A DNA stretch of 64,000 bases from NCBI RefSeq assembly GCF_019793435.1, contig NZ_JAILYH010000002.1, positions 451,903 through 515,902 of the forward strand. The letters are read 5' to 3'. The notes below the pieces were generated by a model. It had not been told where the DNA came from. It did no database searches and saw nothing but the letters and a program-made list of their open reading frames with translations. Source of the stretch: Rhizobium redzepovicii. Lineage in GTDB: Bacteria > Pseudomonadota > Alphaproteobacteria > Rhizobiales > Rhizobiaceae. Below are positions 19,028 to 27,190 of this stretch, one piece after another (the first letter of the stretch is position 1; the number at the start of each line of letters is the position of its first letter). The translations under genes were made by a program, and so were the position numbers.

Positions 19028-20350
19028 TCACGCCTTGAGGACGATCTCGATCACCGGGACGGTAACGTCAGGTCGCCGAACCGGCAGTTCGAGCGTGATC
19101 ATGCCTTCCGGCACCATCACGCCGATATTGGAATCCACTTCCTTCGTCTGGCTGAGCCAACGCACTTCGCTGGCATCGTGCAGGAACTGCGCATAGGCGA
19201 TCCTGTCGGCGAGGCCCTCGATATGAATGTGGCGGTAGGGCCAGTTGTAGACATGCAGATAGAGGCGATTGCCGCGCTGGGTATAGCGGCATCCGGCCGG
19301 CACCGGCAGTTCCGATGGCCCGGCACCGTAGATGGAGCGGCCGTTGATGGCCATCCAGTTCTGGTAGACCGCAAGCGCATCGACGGCGCGCGCGTCGAAG
19401 GTGCCGCGCCCGGTCGGGCCGACATTCATCAGCAGGTTGCCGCCGAGCGCGACGGAATCGATCAGCAGCTGGATGATCTGTTCCGGGCTCTTCCAGCTAT
19501 CCTCGTCGCGGTGATAGCCCCAGGAGCCGCTGAAGGTGTGGCAGGCTTCCCAGAGCACCCCCTGGCTGGCGATGGCAGGCGCCACGCGCGGCGTATATTG
19601 CTCCGGCGTCGTCACATCCGGCAGCTTGCCCGGCGGCAGGTCGAGGCGGTTGTTGACGATGATTTCGGGCTGCAGCTCGCGCACCAGCTCGATCAGCCGC
19701 TCGCTTTCCCAATCGGCGCGTCCCTTGCCTGGCAGGCCGTGATATTCGCGGCCGGGATAGCTGAAATCGAACCAGATGATGTCGATGCGGCCGAAACCGG
19801 TCAGAAGCTCGCGCACCTGTTCGCGCATATAGGCGGCGTAATTAGCGATGTTGCGGCCGGCGTTCAGCGCCTTGGCGTCGGCATGGTTGCGGAGGGGATG
19901 GTGGACGTCGATCGGAAAATCAGGATGGTGCCAATCGAGCAGCGAATAATAAAAGCCGATCTTCAGCCCCTCGGCGCGAAACGCCTCTACCAGCGGCGTC
20001 AGCAGATCCCTGCCGCAGGGCGTATTCGTCGCCTTGTAATCGGTAACCTTGCTGTCCCAAAGGCAGAAGCCCTCGTGATGCTTGGTCGTCACCACGACAT
20101 ATTTCATGCCGGCGAGACGCGCCCGGCGGGCCCATTCCTTGGGATCGTAGAGATCGGGATCGAAATTGTCGAAATAGCGCTGGTAATGCTCATCGGTCAG
20201 CTCTTCGCGGTTCTTCAACCACTCGTGCCGGGCTCCGAGAGCATAGAGGCCCCAATGGATGAACATGCCAAGGCGATCATGGCTGAACCAGGCGTGCTTG
20301 CCCGCCTCTCCCGATACAGAATTTTCCGGCTGGTGTTCCGAACTCGTCAC
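19028..20350 (-). CDS. Alpha-L-fucosidase, glycoside hydrolase family 29
   Basis: About 440 residues. GH29 hallmarks are FSHDRLGMFIHWGLYALGAR at the N-terminus, YVVVTTKHHEGFCLWDS, IGFYYSLLDWHH, and IDIIWFDFSYPG with the probable nucleophile Asp at about residue 195. The family hydrolyses terminal alpha-L-fucose with retention. No signal peptide, so it acts in the cytoplasm on imported material. GTG at 20350 is chosen because GGGAGGAGAAACCT precedes it; a GTG at 20380 lies upstream without a site. First gene of the leftward operon, facing the LacI gene across a region with two identical operators. Residues distinguishing GH29-A from GH29-B cannot be judged here. Confidence 0.9.
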   Translation of the reverse strand: MTSSEHQPENSVSGEAGKHAWFSHDRLGMFIHWGLYALGARHEWLKNREELTDEHYQRYFDNFDPDLYDPKEWARRARLAGMKYVVVTTKHHEGFCLWDSKVTDYKATNTPCGRDLLTPLVEAFRAEGLKIGFYYSLLDWHHPDFPIDVHHPLRNHADAKALNAGRNIANYAAYMREQVRELLTGFGRIDIIWFDFSYPGREYHGLPGKGRADWESERLIELVRELQPEIIVNNRLDLPPGKLPDVTTPEQYTPRVAPAIASQGVLWEACHTFSGSWGYHRDEDSWKSPEQIIQLLIDSVALGGNLLMNVGPTGRGTFDARAVDALAVYQNWMAINGRSIYGAGPSELPVPAGCRYTQRGNRLYLHVYNWPYRHIHIEGLADRIAYAQFLHDASEVRWLSQTKEVDSNIGVMVPEGMITLELPVRRPDVTVPVIEIVLKA

Positions 20351-20387
20351 AGGTTTCTCCTCCCTGTTTTCCGGCTCCACACCATAT

Positions 20388-20399
20388 CGAACCGGTTCG
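20388..20399. promoter_or_regulatory. LacI-family operator, fucosidase side
   Basis: CGAACCGGTTCG is a perfect 12-bp palindrome 38 bases upstream of the fucosidase start. The core GAACCGGTTC recurs exactly at 20541-20550. A central CG or CCGG in a palindrome is typical of LacI-family sites. Confidence 0.8.
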
Positions 20400-20540
20400 G
20401 TGACTGAACATCTTCCTTGATGCCCCGCCTGTCAAGCCGATTCCACCACAGCCGCCTATGAAAAGTTTTCCCAGCCATAAAGCGCCATTTCAGAAAAGTC
20501 TGTTGCACCGAGAAATAGAAACTGACATAACAAAGCTTTA

Positions 20541-20550
20541 GAACCGGTTC
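20541..20550. promoter_or_regulatory. LacI-family operator, regulator side
   Basis: GAACCGGTTC is identical to the core at 20389-20398 and ends 7 bases before the LacI start codon, implying autoregulation. About 150 bases separate the two sites, suitable for DNA looping. A weak promoter-like pair (TTGCAC at 20503, CATAAC at 20526) could serve the regulator gene. Confidence 0.8.
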
Positions 20551-20557
20551 GATAGAC

Positions 20558-21565
20558 ATGACGACCATACGAGATGTCGCGCGCCTCGCGGGAGTTTCGA
20601 TCTCGACCGTCTCGCTCGCGCTCAACAGCCCGAAGCGGGTCGGCGTCGAGACGCTCGACCGCATCCAGCAGGCGATAAAATCGACCGGTTACCGCATCGA
20701 TCCGGTGGCCCAGACGCTGGCGCGCGGGCGCAGTTCGCTGATCGGTTTTGTTTCGGCCAATCTCGGCAACATGTTCTTCGGCGATATCCGCCGGGAGATC
20801 GAGCATCAGGCGCTCGATCACGGCTATTTCGTCCTGATCGCCGATTCTTCCGGCCGGGCCGAACTCGAACGGGCCTTGCTGGAGCGGATGGAAGCGCAGA
20901 AGATCGCCGGCATCGCGCTGGCGACAAACGGCCACGGCGCGGAATACGCGGCGTTCCTGCGCGATTTCAAGACCCCGATCGTGATGTTCGATCAGAAGGT
21001 GGAGGGCGCGGCGCGCGATTTCGTCGGCTCCGACAATCCGCTGACGACGACCATTCTGACGGAGCATCTGCTGCAGCTCGGCCACCGGCGCATCGGCTTC
21101 ATTTCCGGCCCCTCCGGCCTGCATACCGCCGATGAGCGGCTGAAGGGCTTTATGGATACGATGTCCGCCGCCGGCGTGGATATCGACCCCTCGCTGGTGG
21201 TCGAAGGCGGCTACACCAGAACCGGCGGCCATGCGCAGGCGATGCGCCTGCTGACGCGGCGCGACCGCCCGACCGCCATCATCGGCGCCAACAACATGAT
21301 GGGCCTGGCAGCATTGCAGGTGATGCAGGAAATGGGCTTCCGCTGCCCCGACGACGTATCGCTGGCGATGGTCGACGACGTGCCCTGGAGCAACGTCATC
21401 ACGCCGCGCATCACCATGGTCGTGCAGGATGCGCAGAAGCTCGGCGAACTCGCGGCCCAGCGCCTGCTGGCAAGGATCGCAAGCCCCGAGGCCGCCGCCG
21501 AGCCGCCGCAGGATTTTATCCTGACGCCGAGATTCGTGCGCGGGGAGTCGACCAGGCGGCTCTGA
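20558..21565 (+). CDS. LacI-family transcriptional regulator
   Basis: A 335-residue repressor. The N-terminal helix-turn-helix reads TTIRDVARLAGVSISTVSLA with hinge helix region to about residue 60, followed by a periplasmic-binding-like effector domain from about residue 62 (LIGFVSANLGNMFFGDIRRE) with NNMMGLAALQVMQEMGFRCP and DDVSLAMVDDVPWSNVITP near the end. No Shine-Dalgarno sequence is visible: the operator lies where it would be, so the message may be leaderless or poorly translated. Divergent from the fucosidase/ABC operon, which it presumably represses until an imported sugar binds. The effector is unknown. Confidence 0.92.
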   Translation: MTTIRDVARLAGVSISTVSLALNSPKRVGVETLDRIQQAIKSTGYRIDPVAQTLARGRSSLIGFVSANLGNMFFGDIRREIEHQALDHGYFVLIADSSGRAELERALLERMEAQKIAGIALATNGHGAEYAAFLRDFKTPIVMFDQKVEGAARDFVGSDNPLTTTILTEHLLQLGHRRIGFISGPSGLHTADERLKGFMDTMSAAGVDIDPSLVVEGGYTRTGGHAQAMRLLTRRDRPTAIIGANNMMGLAALQVMQEMGFRCPDDVSLAMVDDVPWSNVITPRITMVVQDAQKLGELAAQRLLARIASPEAAAEPPQDFILTPRFVRGESTRRL

Positions 21566-21781
21566 GTCCCCTCCCTCGGGCTCTGCTGACTAGGCAAAGG
21601 ACGAGGTGGGTGCTCAGGCGCTGATACATGCAAGAAGCAGCGTTGCGGCGTGCTGCGAGGCTTGGCCCTTCGGCTGCGCACCTCAGCATGAGGAGCGTCG
21701 GATGATGCCGACTAAGGCCAACAAGACGCTCTGCGCCCGGCGACACTCCAGCAAAACAGACAGCGACGATGCCGCTAGTCA
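21566..21781. repeat. Possible dispersed intergenic repeat remnant
   Basis: The stretch after the LacI gene has no convincing gene. It contains GACGAGGTGGGTGC and CACCTCAGCATGAGGAGCG, wording I associate with dispersed intergenic repeats of rhizobial genomes (the CCTCA..TGAGG theme). This is recognition by style, not by alignment; only one copy is in the window. Confidence 0.4.
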
Positions 21782-21801
21782 TTGAAAGATCGGAGGATTT
21801 G

Positions 21802-21815
21802 TCATACATGTGTGA
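21802..21815. promoter_or_regulatory. Candidate GntR autoregulatory site
   Basis: TCATACATGTGTGA is a near-perfect palindrome (12 of 14 positions), 75 bases upstream of the GntR gene. FadR-type GntR proteins bind short palindromes of this kind. It could control the regulator or a downstream promoter. Confidence 0.4.
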
Positions 21816-21827
21816 TGAATATAGATT

Positions 21828-21857
21828 CCGCATGCCGCCAATCTTGTCGGCATGCGG
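21828..21857. repeat. 10-bp inverted repeat in GntR leader
   Basis: CCGCATGCCG at 21828-21837 and CGGCATGCGG at 21848-21857 are perfect reverse complements separated by 10 bases. The element could be an RNA hairpin in the GntR leader or a double operator, since each arm contains the palindrome GCATGC. Confidence 0.55.
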
Positions 21858-21889
21858 ATCAAAGCCGGAGCGGGGGTCAAGGCGTGGCT

Positions 21890-22618
21890 ATGCAGGCAAA
21901 GGATCGCAGCAGAGGCTCGGGGTCGCTGGTCTCGCAGGTCGGCGAAAGCCTCCGGCAAGCAATCCTCAGCGGCCAGTATGCCGCCGGCGACAAGCTTCCG
22001 AGCGAGCATGAACTCACCGAGACGCACAGCGTCAGCCGCACCGTAGTGCGCGAGGCTGTCGCTGCGCTTCGTTCCGATGGACTGGTCGAAGTGCGCCAGG
22101 GCGCGGGCATTTTCGTGATCGGCGCCGATCCGTCACTGTCAGGCAGAAAGGTCGACAAGGCCCGCGTCGCCTCCGATCTGGAGGTGCTCGAAATCCGGAC
22201 GCCTGTCGAAATCGAGGCGGCGGGACTTGCCGCCTTGCGCCGCTCGCCGGCACAAGAGGAGGCGATCTTCGAATGCCACCGGAAAATCCTCCAGCGCATC
22301 GAGACCGATCAATCCATCCGCGAGGCGGATCTCGACCTCCATGTCGCGATCGCCGAGGCGACGAACAACCCGCTGTTCAAACACTTCCTGGAATCGCAGG
22401 GAACCGTGATCATCCCGCAGTCGCGGCTCGTTCCGGAAACGAGAACCGCCGAGCAGACCGCTTACCGAAAGCTGATCCACAGGGAACACGAAGCGATCGT
22501 CATGGCCATCTCCGACAGGGATGATCAGGCCGCGCGCAACGCAATGCGCGAGCATCTGGTCGGCAGCCAGGCCAGATACCGCAACCTGCTGAAGGATCTG
22601 CGAAGCTTTACGAGCTGA
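21890..22618 (+). CDS. GntR-family regulator, FadR subfamily
   Basis: About 242 residues. The winged helix is at residues about 10-75 (LRQAILSGQYAAGDKLPSEH, ELTETHSVSRTVVREAVAAL, GLVEVRQGAGIFV) and the all-helical FCD effector domain follows, with metal-binding-type residues in LDLHVAIAEATNNPLFKHF and REHEAIVMAI plus NAMREHL. ATG at 21890 is taken; an in-frame GTG at 21884 with GGGGGTCAAG upstream is equally possible. It precedes the NitT/TauT importer on the same strand by 269 bases in which I see no gene, and probably regulates it. Confidence 0.88.
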   Translation: MQAKDRSRGSGSLVSQVGESLRQAILSGQYAAGDKLPSEHELTETHSVSRTVVREAVAALRSDGLVEVRQGAGIFVIGADPSLSGRKVDKARVASDLEVLEIRTPVEIEAAGLAALRRSPAQEEAIFECHRKILQRIETDQSIREADLDLHVAIAEATNNPLFKHFLESQGTVIIPQSRLVPETRTAEQTAYRKLIHREHEAIVMAISDRDDQAARNAMREHLVGSQARYRNLLKDLRSFTS

Positions 22619-22887
22619 GGCCTGCCAGAAGCCGGAAATCACCAGCCAACCCGCCATCCGAACGTGGCGTCGGGAACGAACCTGCTGGCCGGTTTGCGCA
22701 GCCGCCTTTATTGTGATCGCCTCTGCACCGGCGCGCATCAGCGGGATGCATGGACGGACTGGCTACCCCGTCAGCGGCTGAAAGCTAATTGAAAGCTTCG
22801 AGGTCATAGGAAAGGGCAGCATCGTGGAGGAGACACGGTCTAAGTGGCGAGACGACGATGCGGTCACACCACCAGGAGGAGATATCA

Positions 22888-23901
22888 ATGCGTTCTTCAC
22901 GCAGCCTTTTTCACACCGTCGCTTTTTCCACGCTGCTGACCGCGGCATCCTTTGCTTCAACAGCTGCCCATGCGGCCGACAAGATCACCATCATGGTCGG
23001 CGGCTATGAGAAGCAGATCTATCTGCCCGCCAAGCTCGCCGAATCTCTCGGTTACTTCAAGGACGAGGGCCTCGACGTCGAGCTCCTGAACGAAGCTGCC
23101 GGCGTCGACGCCGAAAACCAGCTGCTGGCAGGCGCCGTCCAGGGGGTCGTCGGCTTCTACGATCACTGCGTAGACCTGCAGGCTAAGGGCAAATTCGTCG
23201 AATCCCTCGTCCAGTTCAGCCAGGCGCCGGGTGAGGTCGAGATGGTCTCGAGCAAGCATCCTGAGATCAAATCGCCGGCCGATTTCAAGGGCAAGACCCT
23301 CGGCGTTACCGGCCTCGGCTCGTCCACCAACTTCCTGACGCTCTTCATGGCCTCGAAGGCCGGACTGCAGCCGGGTGACGTCGTCACCGTTCCTGTGGGT
23401 GCCGGCGGCACGTTCATCGCCGCCATGCAGCAGGACCAGATCCAGGCCGGCATGACGACGGAGCCGACGATCTCGCGCCTCATCAAAACCGGCGAAGCCA
23501 GTGTTCTCGTCGACATGCGGACGGTCGAATCGACCCGAAAGGCGCTCGGCGGCACCTATCCGGCCGCCTCGCTCTACATGGAAACCGCCTGGGTCGACGC
23601 GCACAAAGACGAGGCGCAGAAGCTCGCCAACGCCTTCGTCAAAACCCTGCGCTACATCAACACGCATTCCGCAGCCGAGATCGCGGATAAGATGCCGAAG
23701 GATTTCTACGTCGGCGACAAGGACGGCTACATCAAGGCTTTGAACGACGGCAAGGGCATGTTCACGCCGGATGGCGTCATGCCCGAAGACGGTCCGAAGA
23801 CCGTGCTTGCTGTGCTCTCGGAATTCTCCAAGAACGTCAAGGGCAAGCAGATCGACCTCTCCAAGACCTACACGACGGAATTCGTCAAGAACGTCAAGTA
23901 A
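22888..23901 (+). CDS. NitT/TauT-type substrate-binding protein
   Basis: A 337-residue periplasmic protein of the NMT1/SsuA-like class. Signal peptide MRSSRSLFHTVAFSTLLTAA extends to cleavage near AHA-ADK. Family patterns are YLPAKLAESLGYFKDEGLDV, ADFKGKTLGVTGLGSSTNFL and TEPTISRLI. ATG at 22888 follows CAGGAGGAGATATCA. Proteins of this group bind nitrate, taurine, sulfonates, thiamine precursors or aromatic acids; the sequence does not let me choose. It is followed by a strong hairpin and then the ATPase and permease of the same system. Confidence 0.88.
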   Translation: MRSSRSLFHTVAFSTLLTAASFASTAAHAADKITIMVGGYEKQIYLPAKLAESLGYFKDEGLDVELLNEAAGVDAENQLLAGAVQGVVGFYDHCVDLQAKGKFVESLVQFSQAPGEVEMVSSKHPEIKSPADFKGKTLGVTGLGSSTNFLTLFMASKAGLQPGDVVTVPVGAGGTFIAAMQQDQIQAGMTTEPTISRLIKTGEASVLVDMRTVESTRKALGGTYPAASLYMETAWVDAHKDEAQKLANAFVKTLRYINTHSAAEIADKMPKDFYVGDKDGYIKALNDGKGMFTPDGVMPEDGPKTVLAVLSEFSKNVKGKQIDLSKTYTTEFVKNVK

Positions 23902-23910
23902 GTCAGTCGC

Positions 23911-23939
23911 GCCGCTCCCGGCTCCCAAGCGGGAGCGGC
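23911..23939 (+). terminator. Intra-operon hairpin after binding-protein gene
   Basis: GCCGCTCCCG (23911-23920) pairs perfectly with CGGGAGCGGC (23930-23939). There is no T run, so partial termination or protection of the upstream message is likely, which would give more binding protein than ATPase or permease. Confidence 0.7.
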
Positions 23940-23995
23940 CTCCGTTCGATCATGGGCTTTGCGTGCGCGCCCTCAAGCACGCCTCGGGTATTACC

Positions 23996-24814
23996 ATGCA
24001 ACAGGACAACAAACAGATCCCCGCGATCGAGCTGATCAATGTCAGCCGGCGCTTCGTCTCGCCGACCGGAAAATCACTGACCGCGCTGCGCGATTTCAAC
24101 ATGACGGTCGCCCGCGGTGAGTTCGTCGCCGTCGTCGGCCCCACCGGCTGCGGCAAATCGACGACGCTCAATCTCGTAACGGGCCTGGCACGCCCCTCCG
24201 CCGGCGAAGTCCGCCTGATGGGCGGGCCGATCACCGGCATCGATCCGCGGGTCGGCTTCGCCTTCCAGACCGACGCGTTGTTCCCCTGGAAGAACGTCAT
24301 CGACAACGTCATGGCCGGGCCGCTGTTCCGCGGCAAGTCTCGCACCGAGGCAGAAAAGATGGCCCGCGGCTGGCTGGCGCGCGTCGGCCTGTCGAAGTTT
24401 CTCCACCACTATCCCCATCAGCTGTCGGGAGGCATGCGCAAGCGCGTCTCGCTGGCGCAGACCTTCATCAACGAACCGGAAATCCTGCTGATGGACGAGC
24501 CCTTCTCGGCGCTCGACGTGCAGACCCGCACCGTCATGCACGAGGAGCTCCTCAATCTCTGGGCGGAGCGAAAGGCTTCTGTGGTCTTCGTAACCCATGA
24601 TCTCGAAGAGGCCGTGGCGCTCGCCGACAAGGTTTATGTGCTCACAGCCGGCCCCGCCACGGTTAAGTCGGTCTACACGATCGATCTTCCCCGCCCGCGC
24701 GTCGTGTCGGAGATCCGCTACGAGCAGAACTTCATCGATTATTGCAAGACGATCTGGGAGGACCTCCGCGAAGAGGTCGAGACCAGCTACCGCCGCGCAA
24801 GCGAAGCGGCTTGA
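23996..24814 (+). CDS. NitT/TauT-type ABC transporter ATPase
   Basis: A 272-residue ATPase of the SsuB/TauB group. Walker A is GPTGCGKST, the Q-loop is FAFQTDALFPWKNVIDNV (typical of this subfamily), the signature is LSGGMRKRVSLAQ, Walker B is ILLMDEPFSALD, and the H-loop is VTHDLEEAVALAD. ATG at 23996 begins MQQDNKQIPAIELINVS; the site before it is weak. It ends 12 bases before the permease gene. It energises uptake for the binding protein upstream. Confidence 0.9.
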   Translation: MQQDNKQIPAIELINVSRRFVSPTGKSLTALRDFNMTVARGEFVAVVGPTGCGKSTTLNLVTGLARPSAGEVRLMGGPITGIDPRVGFAFQTDALFPWKNVIDNVMAGPLFRGKSRTEAEKMARGWLARVGLSKFLHHYPHQLSGGMRKRVSLAQTFINEPEILLMDEPFSALDVQTRTVMHEELLNLWAERKASVVFVTHDLEEAVALADKVYVLTAGPATVKSVYTIDLPRPRVVSEIRYEQNFIDYCKTIWEDLREEVETSYRRASEAA

Positions 24815-24826
24815 GAGGAGGATATC

Positions 24827-25708
24827 ATGGCACATACCACTTTCGAGGCCGGTTCCGCCGCGCTGTTTCGCCCGGGCACATCAGATGCCGAGATCGAAGC
24901 CTCCGCGCTGAAGGCAATACGCCGGCGCAATACGCTCGTGCGTTTCTGGCAGATCGCCATCCTGGTCTTCGTGATCGGCATGTGGGAGCTCTCCTCCAAC
25001 ATGCAGTGGATCGATCCGTTCTTCTACTCAAGCCCGAGCGGCGTTCTTCAGCGTCTCTACGAATGGGCAACCGAGGGCACCACCGAAGGGTCGCTCTGGT
25101 ATAATCTCTGGGTGACGATGGAGGAGGCGCTGATCGGCTTCTTCGCCGGCTCGATCACCGGCGTCTTCGTCGGCATCGGCCTCGGCCGCAACCGCTTCCT
25201 GTCGGACATCTTCTCCGTTTACATCAAGGCGATCAACTCGATCCCCCGCGTGGTGCTTGCCCCGATCTTCATCATGATCATGGGTCTCGGCCTGCCCTCC
25301 AAGGTCGCGCTTGCCTTCATCATGGTATTCTTCGTCGTCTTCGCCAACGCCTTTCAGGGTGTACGCGAGGCCGACCGCAACATGATCGCCAATGCCCGCA
25401 TTCTCGGCGCCTCGGACTGGCAGGTGACCCGCACGGTGGTCATTCCCTCGGCGATGAGCTGGATCTTCGCCAGCCTGCACGTCTCCTTCGGCTTTGCGAT
25501 CATCGGCGCGATCGTCGGCGAATTCGTCGGCGCGCGCTTCGGCATCGGTCAGCTTATCTCGATCGCCAAGGGCACGTTCGACGCGGCCGGCATGTTCGCG
25601 GCGATCCTGCTCGTCATGGTCGTCACGCTCGTTGCCGAATTCATCATGACGGTGATCGAGAACCGCCTGGCGAAATGGCGCCCGCAGCAGCACATGGATA
25701 CGCAGTAA
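24827..25708 (+). CDS. NitT/TauT-type ABC transporter permease
   Basis: A 293-residue inner-membrane protein of the SsuC/TauC group. Helices start near residue 43 (FWQIAILVFVIGMWELS) and the binding-protein-dependent transport domain follows, with the EAA-type loop near ADRNMIANARILGASDWQVT. GAGAGGAGGATATC precedes the ATG. It completes the three-gene importer. Transcription probably ends at the hairpin at 25741-25769. Confidence 0.9.
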   Translation: MAHTTFEAGSAALFRPGTSDAEIEASALKAIRRRNTLVRFWQIAILVFVIGMWELSSNMQWIDPFFYSSPSGVLQRLYEWATEGTTEGSLWYNLWVTMEEALIGFFAGSITGVFVGIGLGRNRFLSDIFSVYIKAINSIPRVVLAPIFIMIMGLGLPSKVALAFIMVFFVVFANAFQGVREADRNMIANARILGASDWQVTRTVVIPSAMSWIFASLHVSFGFAIIGAIVGEFVGARFGIGQLISIAKGTFDAAGMFAAILLVMVVTLVAEFIMTVIENRLAKWRPQQHMDTQ

Positions 25709-25740
25709 TACGATCGACCTCCTCCCAAGGCAGATCGAAG

Positions 25741-25769
25741 AGAAGGCCGGGCATCATGCCCGGCCTTCT
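25741..25769. terminator. Bidirectional terminator hairpin
   Basis: AGAAGGCCGGGCAT (25741-25754) and ATGCCCGGCCTTCT (25756-25769) are exact reverse complements around a single C. It lies between convergent genes (permease and histidine kinase). In RNA the inner bases would form the loop. The T run is weak. Confidence 0.8.
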
Positions 25770-25789
25770 GCATTTGATGCGCTTCAGGT

Positions 25790-27190
25790 TCACGTGAGCG
25801 GAAGCCGCACGGTCACGACGAGGCCGCCGCCTTCAGCTTCGCCGAGCGAGACTGAACCGCCAGCGCCTTCGACGACTTCCCGGACGATCGCCAGCCCCAA
25901 GCCGCTGCCTTCCGCTTCGGTCCCCATGATCCGGTAAAATCGTTCGAAAACCTGTTCGCGCTCCCCGCTCGGAATACCTGGCCCGTTGTCTTCGACGGTT
26001 ACGATGGCATGCCTATCGGCCTGCCCCACCGCAACAGTCACCCGTCCATTCGCCCGAGTATAGCGGATCGCGTTGTCGACGAGGTTGACCAGCATCTCCC
26101 GCAACATCGTCCCGTCGCCTTCGACGATGACGGGGCCGTCCGCTTCCAGACCGACGTCGATGTTGCGCCTCAACGCCTCTTCGGCATGCGCTTCCAAGAT
26201 CTCGCGGGCGGCCTTGCTGAGGTCGGCCGCATCGCTGCGCGGGCGCCGGCTTCCGGGCTCGGCCCGTGACAAGGTCAGGAGCTGGCTGGCGAGGCGCGAT
26301 ATCTGCCGCGTGCTGGTGCGAAGGGCAAAAAGCGCCTCGTCGCGGCGGGCCGCATCGGCTTCGCGGGCCGCCACGCTTGCCTGGGTCGAAATCAGCGCCA
26401 GGGGCGTTCTCAGTTGATGGGCGGCATTCGATACGAACCGCCGCTGCGCGGCCATCTGGCTTTGGACACGCTCCATATAGTCGTTGAGCGCATGAACGAG
26501 CGGCTGCAGTTCGCTCTGCACCATCTCGGGCGGCAGCGGATCGAGACGGTTGCGGCCGCGCTGGCGCACGGCGTCCCGCAGTCGGAGAGCCGGGGCGAGG
26601 CCGCGTTGGAGCCCGAGGATGGTCATCAGGCTTGCAACGAAGACGAGCACGAACTGCTTGGAGAAGTCCGAAAGCCACAGCTGCCTTCGCATCGCGTACT
26701 GGCTGTTATGGGTCACGGCGACAGTGACCGAGATGGTGCCGTCATCAGGAAGACCGACGACGGGATGGTCGAGCATCATGACGCGCACATTGGCGCCATG
26801 GAATGCGCGATCCTCACCTACCCGTTGGACAGTCGGCAACGGCAAATCGGGAAAGCCGCTCACCAGACTGCCCCAGGCGGTGATCACCTGATAGGAGACC
26901 CGGTCACCGAAACCCGTATCGAACATCTCGAGCGCTGCCGGCGGCACGTCCACCTGAACATTGCCGCCCTCGTCGACGCGGACGGCCTCGGCGATGACGC
27001 GGGCCGAGGCCAGAAGCGTTCGATCCGTCACCAGCTTCGCCGTCGCATCCGCCGTCCAGAAGCTGTCGTAAAGATTGAAGCCGATCGCGCCGAGAAGGGT
27101 CAGCAGTACCCAGCAGAGCAACTGTACTCTCAGGCTCCGGCTGAGCCGCGCAATCGTCGCGCCGGCCTTTATGACGATGCTATTCGACAT
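25790..27190 (-). CDS. Sensor histidine kinase, TctE-like
   Basis: A 466-residue inner-membrane kinase. Transmembrane helix 1 spans about residues 22-42, a 2CSK_N-like periplasmic domain follows to about 175, and transmembrane helix 2 is about 178-196. The H-box has the phospho-accepting His258 in NAAHQLRTPLALI; the N box is LVNLVDNAIRYT, the G1 box DNGPGIPSGE, the F box FERFYR and the G2 box GSGLGLAIV. The length, domain order and H-box resemble TctE, which senses tricarboxylates. The gene overlaps its response regulator by 11 bases. Here it trails a lyase operon, so a uronate or other carboxylate signal is possible. Confidence 0.9.
   Translation of the reverse strand: MSNSIVIKAGATIARLSRSLRVQLLCWVLLTLLGAIGFNLYDSFWTADATAKLVTDRTLLASARVIAEAVRVDEGGNVQVDVPPAALEMFDTGFGDRVSYQVITAWGSLVSGFPDLPLPTVQRVGEDRAFHGANVRVMMLDHPVVGLPDDGTISVTVAVTHNSQYAMRRQLWLSDFSKQFVLVFVASLMTILGLQRGLAPALRLRDAVRQRGRNRLDPLPPEMVQSELQPLVHALNDYMERVQSQMAAQRRFVSNAAHQLRTPLALISTQASVAAREADAARRDEALFALRTSTRQISRLASQLLTLSRAEPGSRRPRSDAADLSKAAREILEAHAEEALRRNIDVGLEADGPVIVEGDGTMLREMLVNLVDNAIRYTRANGRVTVAVGQADRHAIVTVEDNGPGIPSGEREQVFERFYRIMGTEAEGSGLGLAIVREVVEGAGGSVSLGEAEGGGLVVTVRLPLT

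Noticed and set aside
21566..21889. Insertion-sequence remnant after the LacI gene
   Set aside because: No transposase fragment or terminal inverted repeats with target duplication were seen; only repeat-like wording, so it is listed as a possible dispersed repeat.
22619..22887. Thiamine-type riboswitch before the NitT/TauT-type binding-protein gene
   Set aside because: Binding proteins of this group sometimes carry thiamine precursors, but I could not find the conserved thi-box elements.
25741..25769. Perfect 29-base palindrome as a protein-binding or mobile-element end
   Set aside because: Its place between two convergent gene ends makes a terminator the simpler explanation.
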